Positions 33,120-42,200 of a stretch of DNA of 62,266 nt are shown in pieces. This stretch comes from Alphaproteobacteria bacterium (GTDB lineage: Bacteria; Pseudomonadota; Alphaproteobacteria; Rhizobiales; Aestuariivirgaceae). How positions within the stretch are numbered: position 1 is the first letter of the stretch; each line of letters starts with the position of its first letter. The stretch covers positions 1-62,266 of the forward strand of contig JAGWTZ010000014.1 in the NCBI GenBank assembly GCA_028868695.1, read 5' to 3'. The translations under genes were made by a program, and so were the position numbers. Under the pieces are notes generated by a model. That model made no database searches, was not told the DNA's origin, and saw only the letters and a list, made by a program, of their open reading frames with translations.

Positions 33120-34241
33120 ATGAAGACAGTAATGAAACCCAGCCGGCGCGATATTCTCAAAATCGGCGTCGCGGGCGGCGCTCTTGCCATGCCTTTCGTC
33201 AATCGTTCATGGGCGGCAACCACGGAACTCAACATGCTCGCCTGGTATGGCCATGGTGAGCCGGACGTGGTCGCGGAATTCGAGCAAGCCAACAATGTGA
33301 AGTTCAAGCCGAAATATTATGCCGGCGGCGACAACATGCTGGCGCTCATCGCCCAGTCTCCGCCCGGAACCTATGATGTTGTCCTGTCCGATGCCGAGTT
33401 CGTGCAACAGCTCAACCAGGCCGGTTATATCGATGAACTCAATCCGGCTGACTATCCCTTTGACGATTTCCTGTATGACGACTGGAAGAAGTTTCCCGGC
33501 CACTGGAAAGACGGCAAGCTCTTTTCCGTGATGGTGCGCTGCGGGCATTTGGGCGTGTCCTACAACACCACCGCCATCTCGGCCGAGGAAGCCAAAAGCT
33601 ACAAGTGCTTCTGGAAGCCTGAGATCAAGGGCAAGCTTGGCCATTTCGACTGGCACTTGCCAACCTTGGGCCAGCTGAGCCTCTACAACGGCAATGCCTC
33701 GCCCTTCGACATCAACGGCGGCGCCTGGGACAAGGTGAAGGCCACGGCCAAAACCCTGCGCCCGCAAGTGGGTGGCTTCTTCGATTATGGCGGCACCTTC
33801 AACGGCCTGAAGAACGGCGAGATGCTGGCAATGGCAGGCATCGGCGATTGGATCACCGGCGTGCTGGAGCGCGATGGCGCGAAGGTGGCCTCTGTGGTCC
33901 CCAAGGAAGGCGGCATCCAATGGACCGAGTCCTGGTCCATCGGCAAAGGCAGCAAAAATGCGGCCCTCGCCAAGAAGTTCATCCAATACATGCTCTCGGC
34001 CCAAGGCCAGGTGCACTCGGCGCGCATGGCCGCCTATCCGGCCTTCGCCGTCACCAAGGCCGGCCGCAAGGCGCTGAATGACAAGGACCCCAAGGAAGCC
34101 CAGCGCACCGGCCAGGTGGATGGCGCAGCCAATGATCCCGTCACGCTGCTCAAGGAAGGCCGCATCCATTACCGCGACATTCCCAAGCAGCAGAGCCTCG
34201 AAGTCTGGAACGACTTCTGGTCGGAATACAAGGGCGCCTAG
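33120..34241 (+). CDS. PotD-like ABC substrate-binding protein with Tat-type signal
   Basis: A 373-residue periplasmic binding protein of the polyamine/opine (PotD/PotF) type. The N-terminus carries a twin-arginine signal, PSRRDILKIGVAGGALAMPF, ending near SWA-AT. The ATG at 33120 follows CAGGGAG; the upstream extension to 33054 would bury the signal and is rejected. Linked to creatininase and creatinase, it probably binds creatinine or creatine, though a polyamine-like ligand cannot be excluded. First gene of a four-gene importer operon. Confidence 0.88.
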   Translation: MKTVMKPSRRDILKIGVAGGALAMPFVNRSWAATTELNMLAWYGHGEPDVVAEFEQANNVKFKPKYYAGGDNMLALIAQSPPGTYDVVLSDAEFVQQLNQAGYIDELNPADYPFDDFLYDDWKKFPGHWKDGKLFSVMVRCGHLGVSYNTTAISAEEAKSYKCFWKPEIKGKLGHFDWHLPTLGQLSLYNGNASPFDINGGAWDKVKATAKTLRPQVGGFFDYGGTFNGLKNGEMLAMAGIGDWITGVLERDGAKVASVVPKEGGIQWTESWSIGKGSKNAALAKKFIQYMLSAQGQVHSARMAAYPAFAVTKAGRKALNDKDPKEAQRTGQVDGAANDPVTLLKEGRIHYRDIPKQQSLEVWNDFWSEYKGA

Positions 34242-34263
34242 CCGCGGCCTGATTTCAAGCTTG

Positions 34264-34310
34264 GCCGCTCACCCAGGCAAAGGGTGGGCGGCATCCAGCC
34301 GCAATCGGCT
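34264..34310 (+). promoter_or_regulatory. Tandem intercistronic hairpins after the PotD-like gene
   Basis: An 11-bp stem with one U-G pair (34264-34274 with 34282-34292) is followed by a 5-bp stem (34297-34301 with 34306-34310) and then TTGCTTGCTT. They occupy the 159-base gap between binding protein and permease and could act as a leaky terminator. Confidence 0.55.
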
Positions 34311-34400
34311 TTGCTTGCTTCGGGCCATGCCCAGCAATTGGGCGGGCCCGCATCGCGGAATGCGGCACATTTCACTTTGTGCAACCCCGGGTAACTTTGA

Positions 34401-35249
34401 ATGGCACATGCCACACACAGGGATTTTTACGCTTGGTTCTGGCGCATGCCATTGCTCATTTGGCAGGTGCTCTTCTTCGTGGTTCCGCTGGGCTTCATGT
34501 TCGTGATGAGCTTCTGGCTGGTCAAGGACTACCGGATGACGCCGGCCTTCGCCCTTGACAACTGGCTGAAGATACTCACCTGGGGAATCTTTTGGCGCGC
34601 CTATGGCTACACGCTGGCGCTTGCCACCGCGGCGATGGCGCTCGCCTCACTGTTTGCCTTTCCGGCCTCTTACACGCTTGCCTTCAAGGCCAGCGATGCG
34701 GCGCGGCGCTGGGCGCTGTTCTTCCTCATCATTCCCTTCTTCACCAGCTATCTGGTGCGTGTCTATGCCTGGCAGGTGGTGCTGGCTGGCAACGGCATCA
34801 TCTCGGCCATTCTGGGCTTTGTTGGCCTCGGGCCACTGTCGCTGCTCAACACGCCCATCGGCACCCTTGTGGGCTATCTGACGCTCACCTTTCCGCTGGT
34901 GTTGATCCTGCAGACAATCTCGCTCTCCTCAATCGACAAGAACCTCATCGAGGCGGCCCACAACCTTGGCTGCGGGCCCTTGCGCACCATTTTCGCCGTC
35001 ATCATTCCGGCCGCAAAGGTGGGCCTCATCGTGGCGGCCCTGTTCTGCTTCATTCTTTCCTTCGGTGATTTTGTCAGCCCCTATTATCTCGGCGGCTCCA
35101 AGCCGCCGACGCTCTCGATCATGATCATTGACTCCACCAAGTCGGGCCAGCAATGGCCGCGCGCCGCGGTGATTGCGGTGATGATGATCATCTCGCTTCT
35201 CACCGTGGCATTCGCATCGGTCACGGCTGCCTACAGGAGGCGCGGATGA
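34401..35249 (+). CDS. PotB-like ABC transporter permease
   Basis: A 282-residue inner-membrane permease with six hydrophobic segments, the first at about residues 15-38. The EAA loop is IEAAHNLGCGPLRTIFAVII. The ATG at 34401 gives a short cytoplasmic N-terminus (MAHATHRDFYAWFWRM). Its stop overlaps the next permease start (ATGA), with AGGAGG placed inside its 3' end. It forms the channel with the PotC-like subunit. Confidence 0.92.
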   Translation: MAHATHRDFYAWFWRMPLLIWQVLFFVVPLGFMFVMSFWLVKDYRMTPAFALDNWLKILTWGIFWRAYGYTLALATAAMALASLFAFPASYTLAFKASDAARRWALFFLIIPFFTSYLVRVYAWQVVLAGNGIISAILGFVGLGPLSLLNTPIGTLVGYLTLTFPLVLILQTISLSSIDKNLIEAAHNLGCGPLRTIFAVIIPAAKVGLIVAALFCFILSFGDFVSPYYLGGSKPPTLSIMIIDSTKSGQQWPRAAVIAVMMIISLLTVAFASVTAAYRRRG

Positions 35250-36049
35250 ACGCCGAAAAAGCCCTCAAATGGGCGCTCTTTGCCTATGTGGCGCTGGCCT
35301 TCGCCTTCATTTTCACGCCGGTCATCTGGAGCTTCATCTTCTCCTTCAATTCCGACCGCTTCCCAAGCCTGCCCTTGGGCAGCTTTTCATTGAAATGGTA
35401 CGAGACGGTGCTCAGCCGGCCAGAAATCCTGCAGGCGGCGGTGACCAGCCTCACCGTTGCCATTTGCACTTCGCTGCTCGCCACATTCATCGGCTTCTGC
35501 ACCGCCTACACCGACTTCCGCTATCACTTCATGTTCAAGCAGGCCTATCTCGCGCTGGCCATGCTGCCGCCAACCATTCCGCTCATCATCATGGCCTTGG
35601 CCATGCTGTCCTGGCTGGCCCAGATCGGCCTGTCCGGCCAGGTGATCTCCATCATCATTTCCCACACGGTTCTGGCCGCCCCCTTCGCAATGGCGGTGAT
35701 CAGGCTGCGGCTCAATGACATGGACCCCAATCTCGAAGCGGCGTCATGGAACCTGGGCGCATCGGAATGGCGGGCCATGCGCGAAGTGGTCATTCCCTTC
35801 GCCATGCCATCCATCATCGCTGCCCTGTGCCTGACCGCTGCCGTTTCGTTTGATGAGTTTGCGGTGGCCTGGTTCGTCTCAGGGCTCAACAAGACCATCC
35901 CGGTGGTGATCCTCGAAATCCTGCAAGGCAATGTTGATCCGCAGATCAACGCCATCGGCACCTTCGTTTTCATCATCTCTATTGCGCTCATCGTCACCGC
36001 CCAGATGCTGATGCTTTCAAAGGGCGGCAAAAAGGAAGCCACGCAATGA
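35246..36049 (+). CDS. PotC-like ABC transporter permease
   Basis: A 267-residue permease, start MNAEKALKWALFAYVALAFA. The EAA loop reads LEAASWNLGASEWRAMREVV. The ATG at 35246 overlaps the preceding stop (ATGA) and has AGGAGG six bases upstream; the stop in turn overlaps the ATPase start (ATGA). An earlier in-frame ATG at 35153 lies inside the first permease and is rejected. Confidence 0.93.
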   Translation: MNAEKALKWALFAYVALAFAFIFTPVIWSFIFSFNSDRFPSLPLGSFSLKWYETVLSRPEILQAAVTSLTVAICTSLLATFIGFCTAYTDFRYHFMFKQAYLALAMLPPTIPLIIMALAMLSWLAQIGLSGQVISIIISHTVLAAPFAMAVIRLRLNDMDPNLEAASWNLGASEWRAMREVVIPFAMPSIIAALCLTAAVSFDEFAVAWFVSGLNKTIPVVILEILQGNVDPQINAIGTFVFIISIALIVTAQMLMLSKGGKKEATQ

Positions 36050-37134
36050 CCACTCCCCTCGTTGTCTTCGACCGCGTCGAGAAGCGCTTCGAAAATTTCG
36101 TTGCCGTAAAGCCAACCAGCTTTGAGATTGCCGCCGGCGAGTTTCTTGCCATCATGGGCCCTTCCGGCTGCGGCAAGACAACCACCTTGCGCATGCTGGC
36201 GGGCCTTGAGGCGCCCACGGCGGGCGAAATCCGCTTTGAAGGCCGGGTGATGAACAATGTGAAGCCGCATGAGCGTGACATGCCGCTGGTGTGGCAATCC
36301 CTGGCACTTTTCCCCTTCCTCAATGCCCGCGAGAATGTCGAATTCGGCCTCAAGATGCGCGGTGTAGATTCAGCCACGCGCAAGAAGAAGGCCCTGGAGT
36401 GGCTTGACCGTCTTGGCATCGGCCAATTCGCCGAGCGCAACGTGGCCAAGCTTTCCGGCGGCCAGCGGCAGCGCGTGGCCTTGGCAAGATCGCTTGTCAC
36501 TGAGCCGAAAATCCTGCTGCTGGATGAGCCGCTTTCCGCGCTCGACGCCCACCTCGTCATCCGCATGCAGAGCGTGCTGACCAAATTGCAAAAGGAGCTG
36601 GGCATCACCTTTGTATATGTCACGCACAGCCAATCCGAAGCCTTCGCAATGGCAGACCGCGTGGTGATCATGTCCCACGGTGAAATCGCGCAGATCGGCA
36701 AGGCCAAGGACATCTACCGCGCGCCATCGGACAAGTTTGTCGCCGAGTTCGTCGGCCGCAACAACATCTTTGAAGGCAAGGTCCTGAAATCCACGCCCGC
36801 CAACACGGTTGTCGCAACACCGCTGGGCGCCTTCAGCGTTCCAACCGGCACCAAGGGCACCTTCAAGGCGGATGATCCGCTCAGCTTTGTTGTCGCCGCC
36901 GATCTGGTGCAGATTTCGGCACAGCGTCCGTCGGAGGACAACATTGTGGAATGCCAGGTCATCTCCGAACAGTTCATGGGAACAACGGTCACCTTGTTCC
37001 TGGAAGCAAAGGATGGCTCGGAACTGAAGGTCCAGGTGGGGCAGCGGGAGCTTGAGGGGATTGATTTCAAGGGCAGCAAAAAGCTCTTTGCAAGCTGGCC
37101 TGTCTCGCGGGCCCATGTCTTGGCCAGACAGTGA
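36046..37134 (+). CDS. PotA-like ABC transporter ATP-binding protein
   Basis: A 362-residue ATPase with Walker A GPSGCGKTTTLR, signature KLSGGQRQRVALARS, Walker B ILLLDEPLSALDAHL and a C-terminal TOBE-type domain. The start overlaps the PotC-like stop by ATGA. It powers uptake of the ligand bound by the Tat-exported PotD-like protein, here presumably creatinine or creatine. Confidence 0.93.
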   Translation: MTTPLVVFDRVEKRFENFVAVKPTSFEIAAGEFLAIMGPSGCGKTTTLRMLAGLEAPTAGEIRFEGRVMNNVKPHERDMPLVWQSLALFPFLNARENVEFGLKMRGVDSATRKKKALEWLDRLGIGQFAERNVAKLSGGQRQRVALARSLVTEPKILLLDEPLSALDAHLVIRMQSVLTKLQKELGITFVYVTHSQSEAFAMADRVVIMSHGEIAQIGKAKDIYRAPSDKFVAEFVGRNNIFEGKVLKSTPANTVVATPLGAFSVPTGTKGTFKADDPLSFVVAADLVQISAQRPSEDNIVECQVISEQFMGTTVTLFLEAKDGSELKVQVGQRELEGIDFKGSKKLFASWPVSRAHVLARQ

Positions 37135-37167
37135 GGTGCCACATGCCACTTTTCCGTTGGGTGTAAC

Positions 37168-38172
37168 ATGCGAGGACCTCCAGACGGCACCCGGAATGTG
37201 CAACAGAAAAAGCGCCTGCGGGTGGGCTTCCTGCTGGCGCGGAATTTCACGCTCAGTGCATTCTCATTGTTCGTTGATACGCTGCGCCTTGCAAGTGATG
37301 AGCAGGATTTCTCCGGGCGCAAGTATCTGGATTGGGATGTGCTCAGCGATGAATCGCAATTGATCAAGTCGAGCTGCGGGGTTTTTGTGGCCCCAACAGC
37401 CCGCCTCAATCCCCGCGAAAGCTATGACTTTCTGGTGGTGGTGGGCGGGCGCCTCAATATTGATGAACCTTTAAGCGCCGCGCAGATTGAATATGTCCGC
37501 CAATTTGGCAGCAAATCCGGCACCATCATCGCGCTCTGCACGGCGAGCTTCATTCTGGCTGATGCAGGCATGCTCGGCGGAAAACTGGCTTGTGTCAGCT
37601 GGCTCCACCGCCATGAGTTTCAAATGCGCCACCCGGACATAACCGCGGTTTCAGACAGGTTGTTCGTGCGCAGCGGCAACATCTTCACCTGCGCGGGCGG
37701 AACTGCCGCCGCGGATCTGGCGGCTGACCTTGTCGAGAAGCATCTCGGCGGCCAACTGGCCTCAAAGGCAACGCAAATTCTGCAAATCGAGCGCCGCCGC
37801 AGCGGTGCGGATTTCCAGGCGCGCATCGTCATCGGGCAGTTTGTGCCAAAGGACAGCCGGGTGAGGCAGGCCATCCAGATCATGGAACAATTTGTTGATG
37901 CGAGGTGGGATGTTGAATGGCTGGCGTCGCGCCTGTGCATCACCAGGCGCCACCTTGAGCGGCTGTTCAAGCAGGAATATGGAACGGGCCCGAGGTCCAT
38001 CTTCAAGCGCATCCGCATGGAGCAGGCAAAGGTCCTGCTCGTCAACACCGAGCAGCCAATTTCGCAGATCGCCTTCGATCTTGGCTATGACACCCAAAGC
38101 CAGTTCAGCCGCCAGTTCCGGGCGCAGTTCGGAACCACCCCGACAGTCGTAAGATCAGCCGCGCGCCCCTGA
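37168..38172 (+). CDS. GATase1-type AraC-family regulator (CahR/GbdR-like)
   Basis: A 334-residue regulator with an N-terminal class I glutamine-amidotransferase-like sensor (RLRVGFLLARNFTLSAFSLF; nucleophile-elbow-like IALCTASFILADAGML) and a C-terminal AraC helix-turn-helix pair (about 235-330, WLASRLCITRRHLERLFKQE and AFDLGYDTQSQFSRQF). In Pseudomonas aeruginosa a regulator of this class, CahR, controls creatine use, which fits the location 33 bases after the transporter ATPase. A GTG at 37198 is an alternative start. Confidence 0.9.
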   Translation: MRGPPDGTRNVQQKKRLRVGFLLARNFTLSAFSLFVDTLRLASDEQDFSGRKYLDWDVLSDESQLIKSSCGVFVAPTARLNPRESYDFLVVVGGRLNIDEPLSAAQIEYVRQFGSKSGTIIALCTASFILADAGMLGGKLACVSWLHRHEFQMRHPDITAVSDRLFVRSGNIFTCAGGTAAADLAADLVEKHLGGQLASKATQILQIERRRSGADFQARIVIGQFVPKDSRVRQAIQIMEQFVDARWDVEWLASRLCITRRHLERLFKQEYGTGPRSIFKRIRMEQAKVLLVNTEQPISQIAFDLGYDTQSQFSRQFRAQFGTTPTVVRSAARP

Positions 38173-38757
38173 GCCCGAGCGTCTTAGCCTGAAATTCCAA
38201 GCAATCACCAGACACACAGAATTGCATGGAAAATCATAACGGCAATTGGTTCGGCGAAGCTTCGGCTTCTGCGCGGGAACAACCAAAAGGCGCGGGCGCA
38301 TTGCTGGCGTGAACGAGGTCTTGGCCGGGTCACGCGATCGCGGGCTCATTGAGGTGAGGCAATCTCAAATTGAACCGCTACCGAGATCGACGGAGCAGTT
38401 TTATTTGCCAAGTCCTGTTGAACGAATATCTCAAGTGACTTCGAACCAGTCCAACAGCACCGTTTAAAGAGCCACTTTCGCTGAATATCCGAGTGGTATC
38501 CGTGGCGCAGCTTTCCGGCAAGGACGCGCTAGACTTCATCACTGCAGTCGCCTCAAGCTCTCTTTCGAGTGACGCCACTCGGCCTTCAATGGCTTGGAAG
38601 GTGACATCAGCGGTGTCGAATTGGAAGACGATGATCATTTTGTGAAATCAAAAATCGCATCTCTTGAACAATCAAGAATCTGAGGAAGCAAAATTTGGCT
38701 ATTCTTGGGCCAGATTTGTGATCCCACCGCTCACAGGCAATTGCTGGAATTAGAAGT
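38173..38757. other. 585-base region of apparently decayed, lower-GC sequence
   Basis: No convincing complete gene. A plus-strand frame around 38308-38390 reads GVNEVLAGSRDRGLIEVRQS, similar in pattern to the recognition helix and wing of Crp/Fnr regulators, and could be a degraded remnant. A minus-strand 86-codon frame (38378-38638) has no recognisable motif or ribosome site. The region separates the creatinine and erythritol loci. Confidence 0.35.
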
Positions 38758-39702
38758 CTACATTGTAAGCAAGGCTTTGGCTGTGGCTTCGTCGGTAATC
38801 AGGCCGCTCAATCTCCGGCTCTGCAAAACGGCGTGAATGGCCTCTTGCTTGTCGCGACCGCCCGCGATGGCGACAATCTGGTCCCTGCCGAGTCCGCCCA
38901 AGGATACCGACAATGTGCGGTTGCTCAAGGCAGTTTCCAACACGCGGCCGTGTTTGTCGAAGAAGTGGCCCAGTATTTCGCCAATGCCGCCCTGCGACTG
39001 GATCGCCTTGATGTCGCGCTGTTCCAGCATGCGCGAAAGTGCAATCGTGGCTGAAGACCCCACAGTGCCAATGCCCGCGATTTTCAAGGTGGCTTGATTG
39101 GCGAGGTCGAGGATGTCGTGCACCCCGCGCTGCGCCAGCAGCACCTCCCGGTCTTCTGCCGAGTTTGCAAAATACGGCACTGGCAAGACATGTGCGCGGG
39201 CACCTGTCTTGGCAGCAATGCTGTGCATCACGTCATGCGGGTTCACGGAATAATCCGGCGTCACATCGCCCAGCAGCGAAACGAACCTTGTCTGAGAGAC
39301 GTTCATGCGCGGCAGGTTTTGCACCACTGCCGCCAAAGTGCGCCCGTGGCCCAAGCCAATCACGTGGTGCTGGCCATTTTCGATCTGCCGGACGAGGTAG
39401 TTGGCGCCCAGAAGGCCAAGCGCCTTGTAGGGTTGCCCCTCTTCTTCAAGGTCCGGTGCAACCATGCAGAAATCAAGCGCGAAACGCGTGCGCAACTCGT
39501 TCTCGAGCTCAACGCATTCCACGATGTCACCCTGAATGGTGATCTTCACATGGCCCTCAGCGAGTGCGCGGGCGATGAGGCGATGCGCCTTTACGGAAGT
39601 GAGGCCCAGACGCTCGGCCACGGCGGCCTGCGTCATGCCGCCTTGATAATGCATCCAGGCAGCGCGGATGGCGAGGGAGCGTTCGTCGGTGGCCTGGTTC
39701 AC
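38758..39702 (-). CDS. eryD: SorC/DeoR-type erythritol regulator EryD
   Basis: A 314-residue sugar-responsive repressor. The N-terminal helix-turn-helix is GGMTQAAVAERLGLTSVKAH, followed by the SorC-type sugar-phosphate-binding domain (GLGHGRTLAAVVQNLPRM, LGGLGRDQIVAIAGG). It is the last gene of the minus-strand run eryA-eryB-eryC-eryD, the same order and length (Brucella EryD about 316) as in Brucella. It should repress the ery genes in the absence of erythritol. Confidence 0.9.
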   Translation of the reverse strand: MNQATDERSLAIRAAWMHYQGGMTQAAVAERLGLTSVKAHRLIARALAEGHVKITIQGDIVECVELENELRTRFALDFCMVAPDLEEEGQPYKALGLLGANYLVRQIENGQHHVIGLGHGRTLAAVVQNLPRMNVSQTRFVSLLGDVTPDYSVNPHDVMHSIAAKTGARAHVLPVPYFANSAEDREVLLAQRGVHDILDLANQATLKIAGIGTVGSSATIALSRMLEQRDIKAIQSQGGIGEILGHFFDKHGRVLETALSNRTLSVSLGGLGRDQIVAIAGGRDKQEAIHAVLQSRRLSGLITDEATAKALLTM

Positions 39703-39723
39703 GGCAGTTGCGATTCCTTTTTC

Positions 39724-40656
39724 CTAGATGTTCAAATGTTTGGCCCCGGTGTCAATATGCGGCGCCCAGAAGGCCACACTTTCCGCAATCTGGGGAATCA
39801 CCTCGCGGTCATTGGGCTCGCGCTCCTTGAAGGAGAGTTCAAGGCAGATTTCATTGTCCTTCGCGCCGCCTGCCGCGAAAGCGTCCAGCAGGGGCCCGGG
39901 CTGAATGCGGCCCCTGGCATTGAAGGCACCGGTGAAGGGCCGGTGGCCACCCTTGTCCATCAGGCTTTGCTTGATGTGGATGATGGGCGAATAGGCTGGA
40001 ACAGCGCGCGCCCAGGCATAGGGGTCATAGTCATCGGGGTTGGCGCTGGTCACATCGCCATGGTCAATGTCAGCCATCATCCACATGGGCACCGCCATGT
40101 TGGCGGCCGTGAGACGCTGCTGCAGGGCAAGGCATGAGGCGATGGTGTCGCCGAATTCGCGGCCAATGCTCATCGGCTCCCAGAACACATATTTGAGGCC
40201 GGCGGATTTCGCATGTTCGGCAACTTCCGCCCAGCAATCAATGGCGATTTGGGTGAGCTCTTCGCGCCGCCTTGCGTCATCAAAATCCTTGTAGGTGAAG
40301 ATGGCAAATTGCGTGCCCACGGAGAAGCCGCCGAGATCGCCAATGATGTCGGCAAAGGTCTTGAACCAATCGACGTAGTAGCGCCGCACAGCCTTGTCCG
40401 GGTGGCCGAAGTGATTGAGGCGGCCGTAAGGCCCCGTCATGCCGGAGGTGACGCGCACGCCCGTGCTCTTCATGGCTGCTGCCATCTGGCGGGTCAGGGC
40501 ATTGATCACGGGCGCGGGCCATGAGGGATTGATGAATTCATGGGTCAGCTGCAGGTCACGCAATTTCAACTCGCGGGCGACCGTGTTGATCAGATCATCA
40601 GGCTCGGCAAAGCGGTTGACCAGCGGATTGGTGTTGAGCGAAAGGGTCAGTGGCAT
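39724..40656 (-). CDS. eryC: D-erythrulose 1-phosphate 3-epimerase EryC
   Basis: A 310-residue TIM-barrel sugar-phosphate isomerase/epimerase, start MPLTLSLNTNPLVNRFAEPD. Likely ligand residues lie in FWEPMSIGREFG, DIDHGDV and CLELSFKERE. Brucella EryC, of nearly identical length, inverts C3 of erythrulose 1-phosphate. A GTG at 40665 overlapping the eryB stop (TAGTG) is an alternative start three codons earlier. It lies between eryB and eryD. Confidence 0.87.
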   Translation of the reverse strand: MPLTLSLNTNPLVNRFAEPDDLINTVARELKLRDLQLTHEFINPSWPAPVINALTRQMAAAMKSTGVRVTSGMTGPYGRLNHFGHPDKAVRRYYVDWFKTFADIIGDLGGFSVGTQFAIFTYKDFDDARRREELTQIAIDCWAEVAEHAKSAGLKYVFWEPMSIGREFGDTIASCLALQQRLTAANMAVPMWMMADIDHGDVTSANPDDYDPYAWARAVPAYSPIIHIKQSLMDKGGHRPFTGAFNARGRIQPGPLLDAFAAGGAKDNEICLELSFKEREPNDREVIPQIAESVAFWAPHIDTGAKHLNI

Positions 40657-40664
40657 GTCGGTCA

Positions 40665-42188
40665 CTACGCGCTCTTGCGGCTGGCGTTCTTGCCCAGCCA
40701 GACTTCCAGCTCGTTGCGCTCGCCCTCGCTCATGCGCAGGCCAAGCTTGGTGCGGCGGAACAGAATGTCTTCCGCCGTTTCGGCCCACTCATGCGCCATG
40801 AGATAGTTCAGCTCGGCCTCATAAAGCCCAGCTCCAAAATGCTTGCCCAGATCAGCGAGAGACGTGGCCTTGCCCAGCAATTGCGCCGTGCGCGCGCCAT
40901 AGCACCGGCCATAGTGCTGCAGCAGGCCGCGCGGCAGAAATGGATAGGCCCCGCGCAATGTGTTCACCCAGCTTTCATAATCGGCGTTTGGAATTTCGCC
41001 GCCGGGCAGTGTCGCGCCTGCCGTCCAGTCTTTCCCCATCGTGGGAAAGAAGGGAGTGAGCTTTTGCAAGGCATGTTCGGATAGCTTGCGGAATGTGGTG
41101 ATCTTGCCCCCAAAAACGCTCAGCAGCGGCGCGCCATTGGCGTCGAGGTCAAATACATAGTCGCGCGTGACGGCGGAAGGGTTGCCCTTGCCATCGTCAA
41201 ACAGCGGCCGCACGCCGGAGAATGAATGCAGGACGTCTTCGCGCCGCAGCTTCTGCTTGAAATAGCGATTCACGGCAGCGATGAGATATTCAATTTCGGA
41301 CTCGTCGATCTTCACATCCTCGGCGGCGCCGGAATAGGGAATGTCGGTGGTGCCAATCAGCGCTTTGCCGTTTTCGTACGGATTGATGAAGATCACACGC
41401 TTGTCGTGGTTCTGCACCAGATAGGCCTGTTCGCCGTCCCAGAATTTTTCGACAATGATGTGGCTGCCCTTCACCAGCCGGACGCCACGGCTGGAATTGG
41501 AGCCGGCCACGCGGTTCACCACGTCATTCACCCAGGGACCAGCGGCATTGACCAGCGCCTTGGCCGTCACATTGCGAACGCCAAGCTTGCTCTTGAGTTG
41601 GATTTGCCATGAGTTGCCTTCGCGCCGCGCGCTCACACAGGCCGTTCGGGTGAGAATTTCGGCGCCGCGTTCAGCGGCATCCAGCGCATTGAGCGCCACA
41701 AGCCGCGCATCGTCCACCCAGCAGTCGGAATATTCAAAGCCCTTGGTATATTGCGGAAGGATGGGCGCACCCTCGGGGTCGCGCCGCAGATTGAGCGTGC
41801 GGGTGCCGGGCAGGCGCTTGCGCCCGCCCAGATGGTCGTAGAGAAACAGCCCGAGGCGCACCAGCCAGGCGGGCCTGTCATTGGGGCTGTGAGGCAGAAC
41901 AAAGCGCATGGGCCAAATGATGTGGCTTGCGGAATTGAGCAGCACTTCGCGCTCGATCAGCGCTTCGCGCACCAGGCGGAATTCATAATACTCAAGATAG
42001 CGCAAGCCGCCATGCACCAGCTTGCCCGAGCGGGATGACGTGCCCTGCGCCAGATCATCCTTCTCGCACATCAGCACTTTCAGGCCGCGGCCTGCGGCAT
42101 CCCGGGCAATGCCCGCGCCATTGATGCCGCCGCCAACGACGACAAGATCATAGTGAGAATTGCTGGTTTGGGGGCTGGCTTTGGGCAT
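40665..42188 (-). CDS. eryB: D-erythritol 1-phosphate dehydrogenase EryB
   Basis: A 507-residue FAD-dependent dehydrogenase of the GlpD family. The N-terminal dinucleotide fold reads YDLVVVGGGINGAGIARDAA, followed by TSSRSGKLVHGGLRYLEYYE; the C-terminal domain ends ERNELEVWLGKNASRKSA. It oxidises the erythritol phosphate made by EryA, probably passing electrons to the membrane quinone pool. An in-frame GTG at 42194 is an alternative start. It follows eryA by 12 bases. Confidence 0.9.
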   Translation of the reverse strand: MPKASPQTSNSHYDLVVVGGGINGAGIARDAAGRGLKVLMCEKDDLAQGTSSRSGKLVHGGLRYLEYYEFRLVREALIEREVLLNSASHIIWPMRFVLPHSPNDRPAWLVRLGLFLYDHLGGRKRLPGTRTLNLRRDPEGAPILPQYTKGFEYSDCWVDDARLVALNALDAAERGAEILTRTACVSARREGNSWQIQLKSKLGVRNVTAKALVNAAGPWVNDVVNRVAGSNSSRGVRLVKGSHIIVEKFWDGEQAYLVQNHDKRVIFINPYENGKALIGTTDIPYSGAAEDVKIDESEIEYLIAAVNRYFKQKLRREDVLHSFSGVRPLFDDGKGNPSAVTRDYVFDLDANGAPLLSVFGGKITTFRKLSEHALQKLTPFFPTMGKDWTAGATLPGGEIPNADYESWVNTLRGAYPFLPRGLLQHYGRCYGARTAQLLGKATSLADLGKHFGAGLYEAELNYLMAHEWAETAEDILFRRTKLGLRMSEGERNELEVWLGKNASRKSA

Positions 42189-42200
42189 TTGCACCGTGAA

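Noticed and set aside
38378-38638. 86-codon minus-strand frame in the spacer before eryD
   Set aside because: No recognisable domain, no ribosome site, codon use unlike neighbours.
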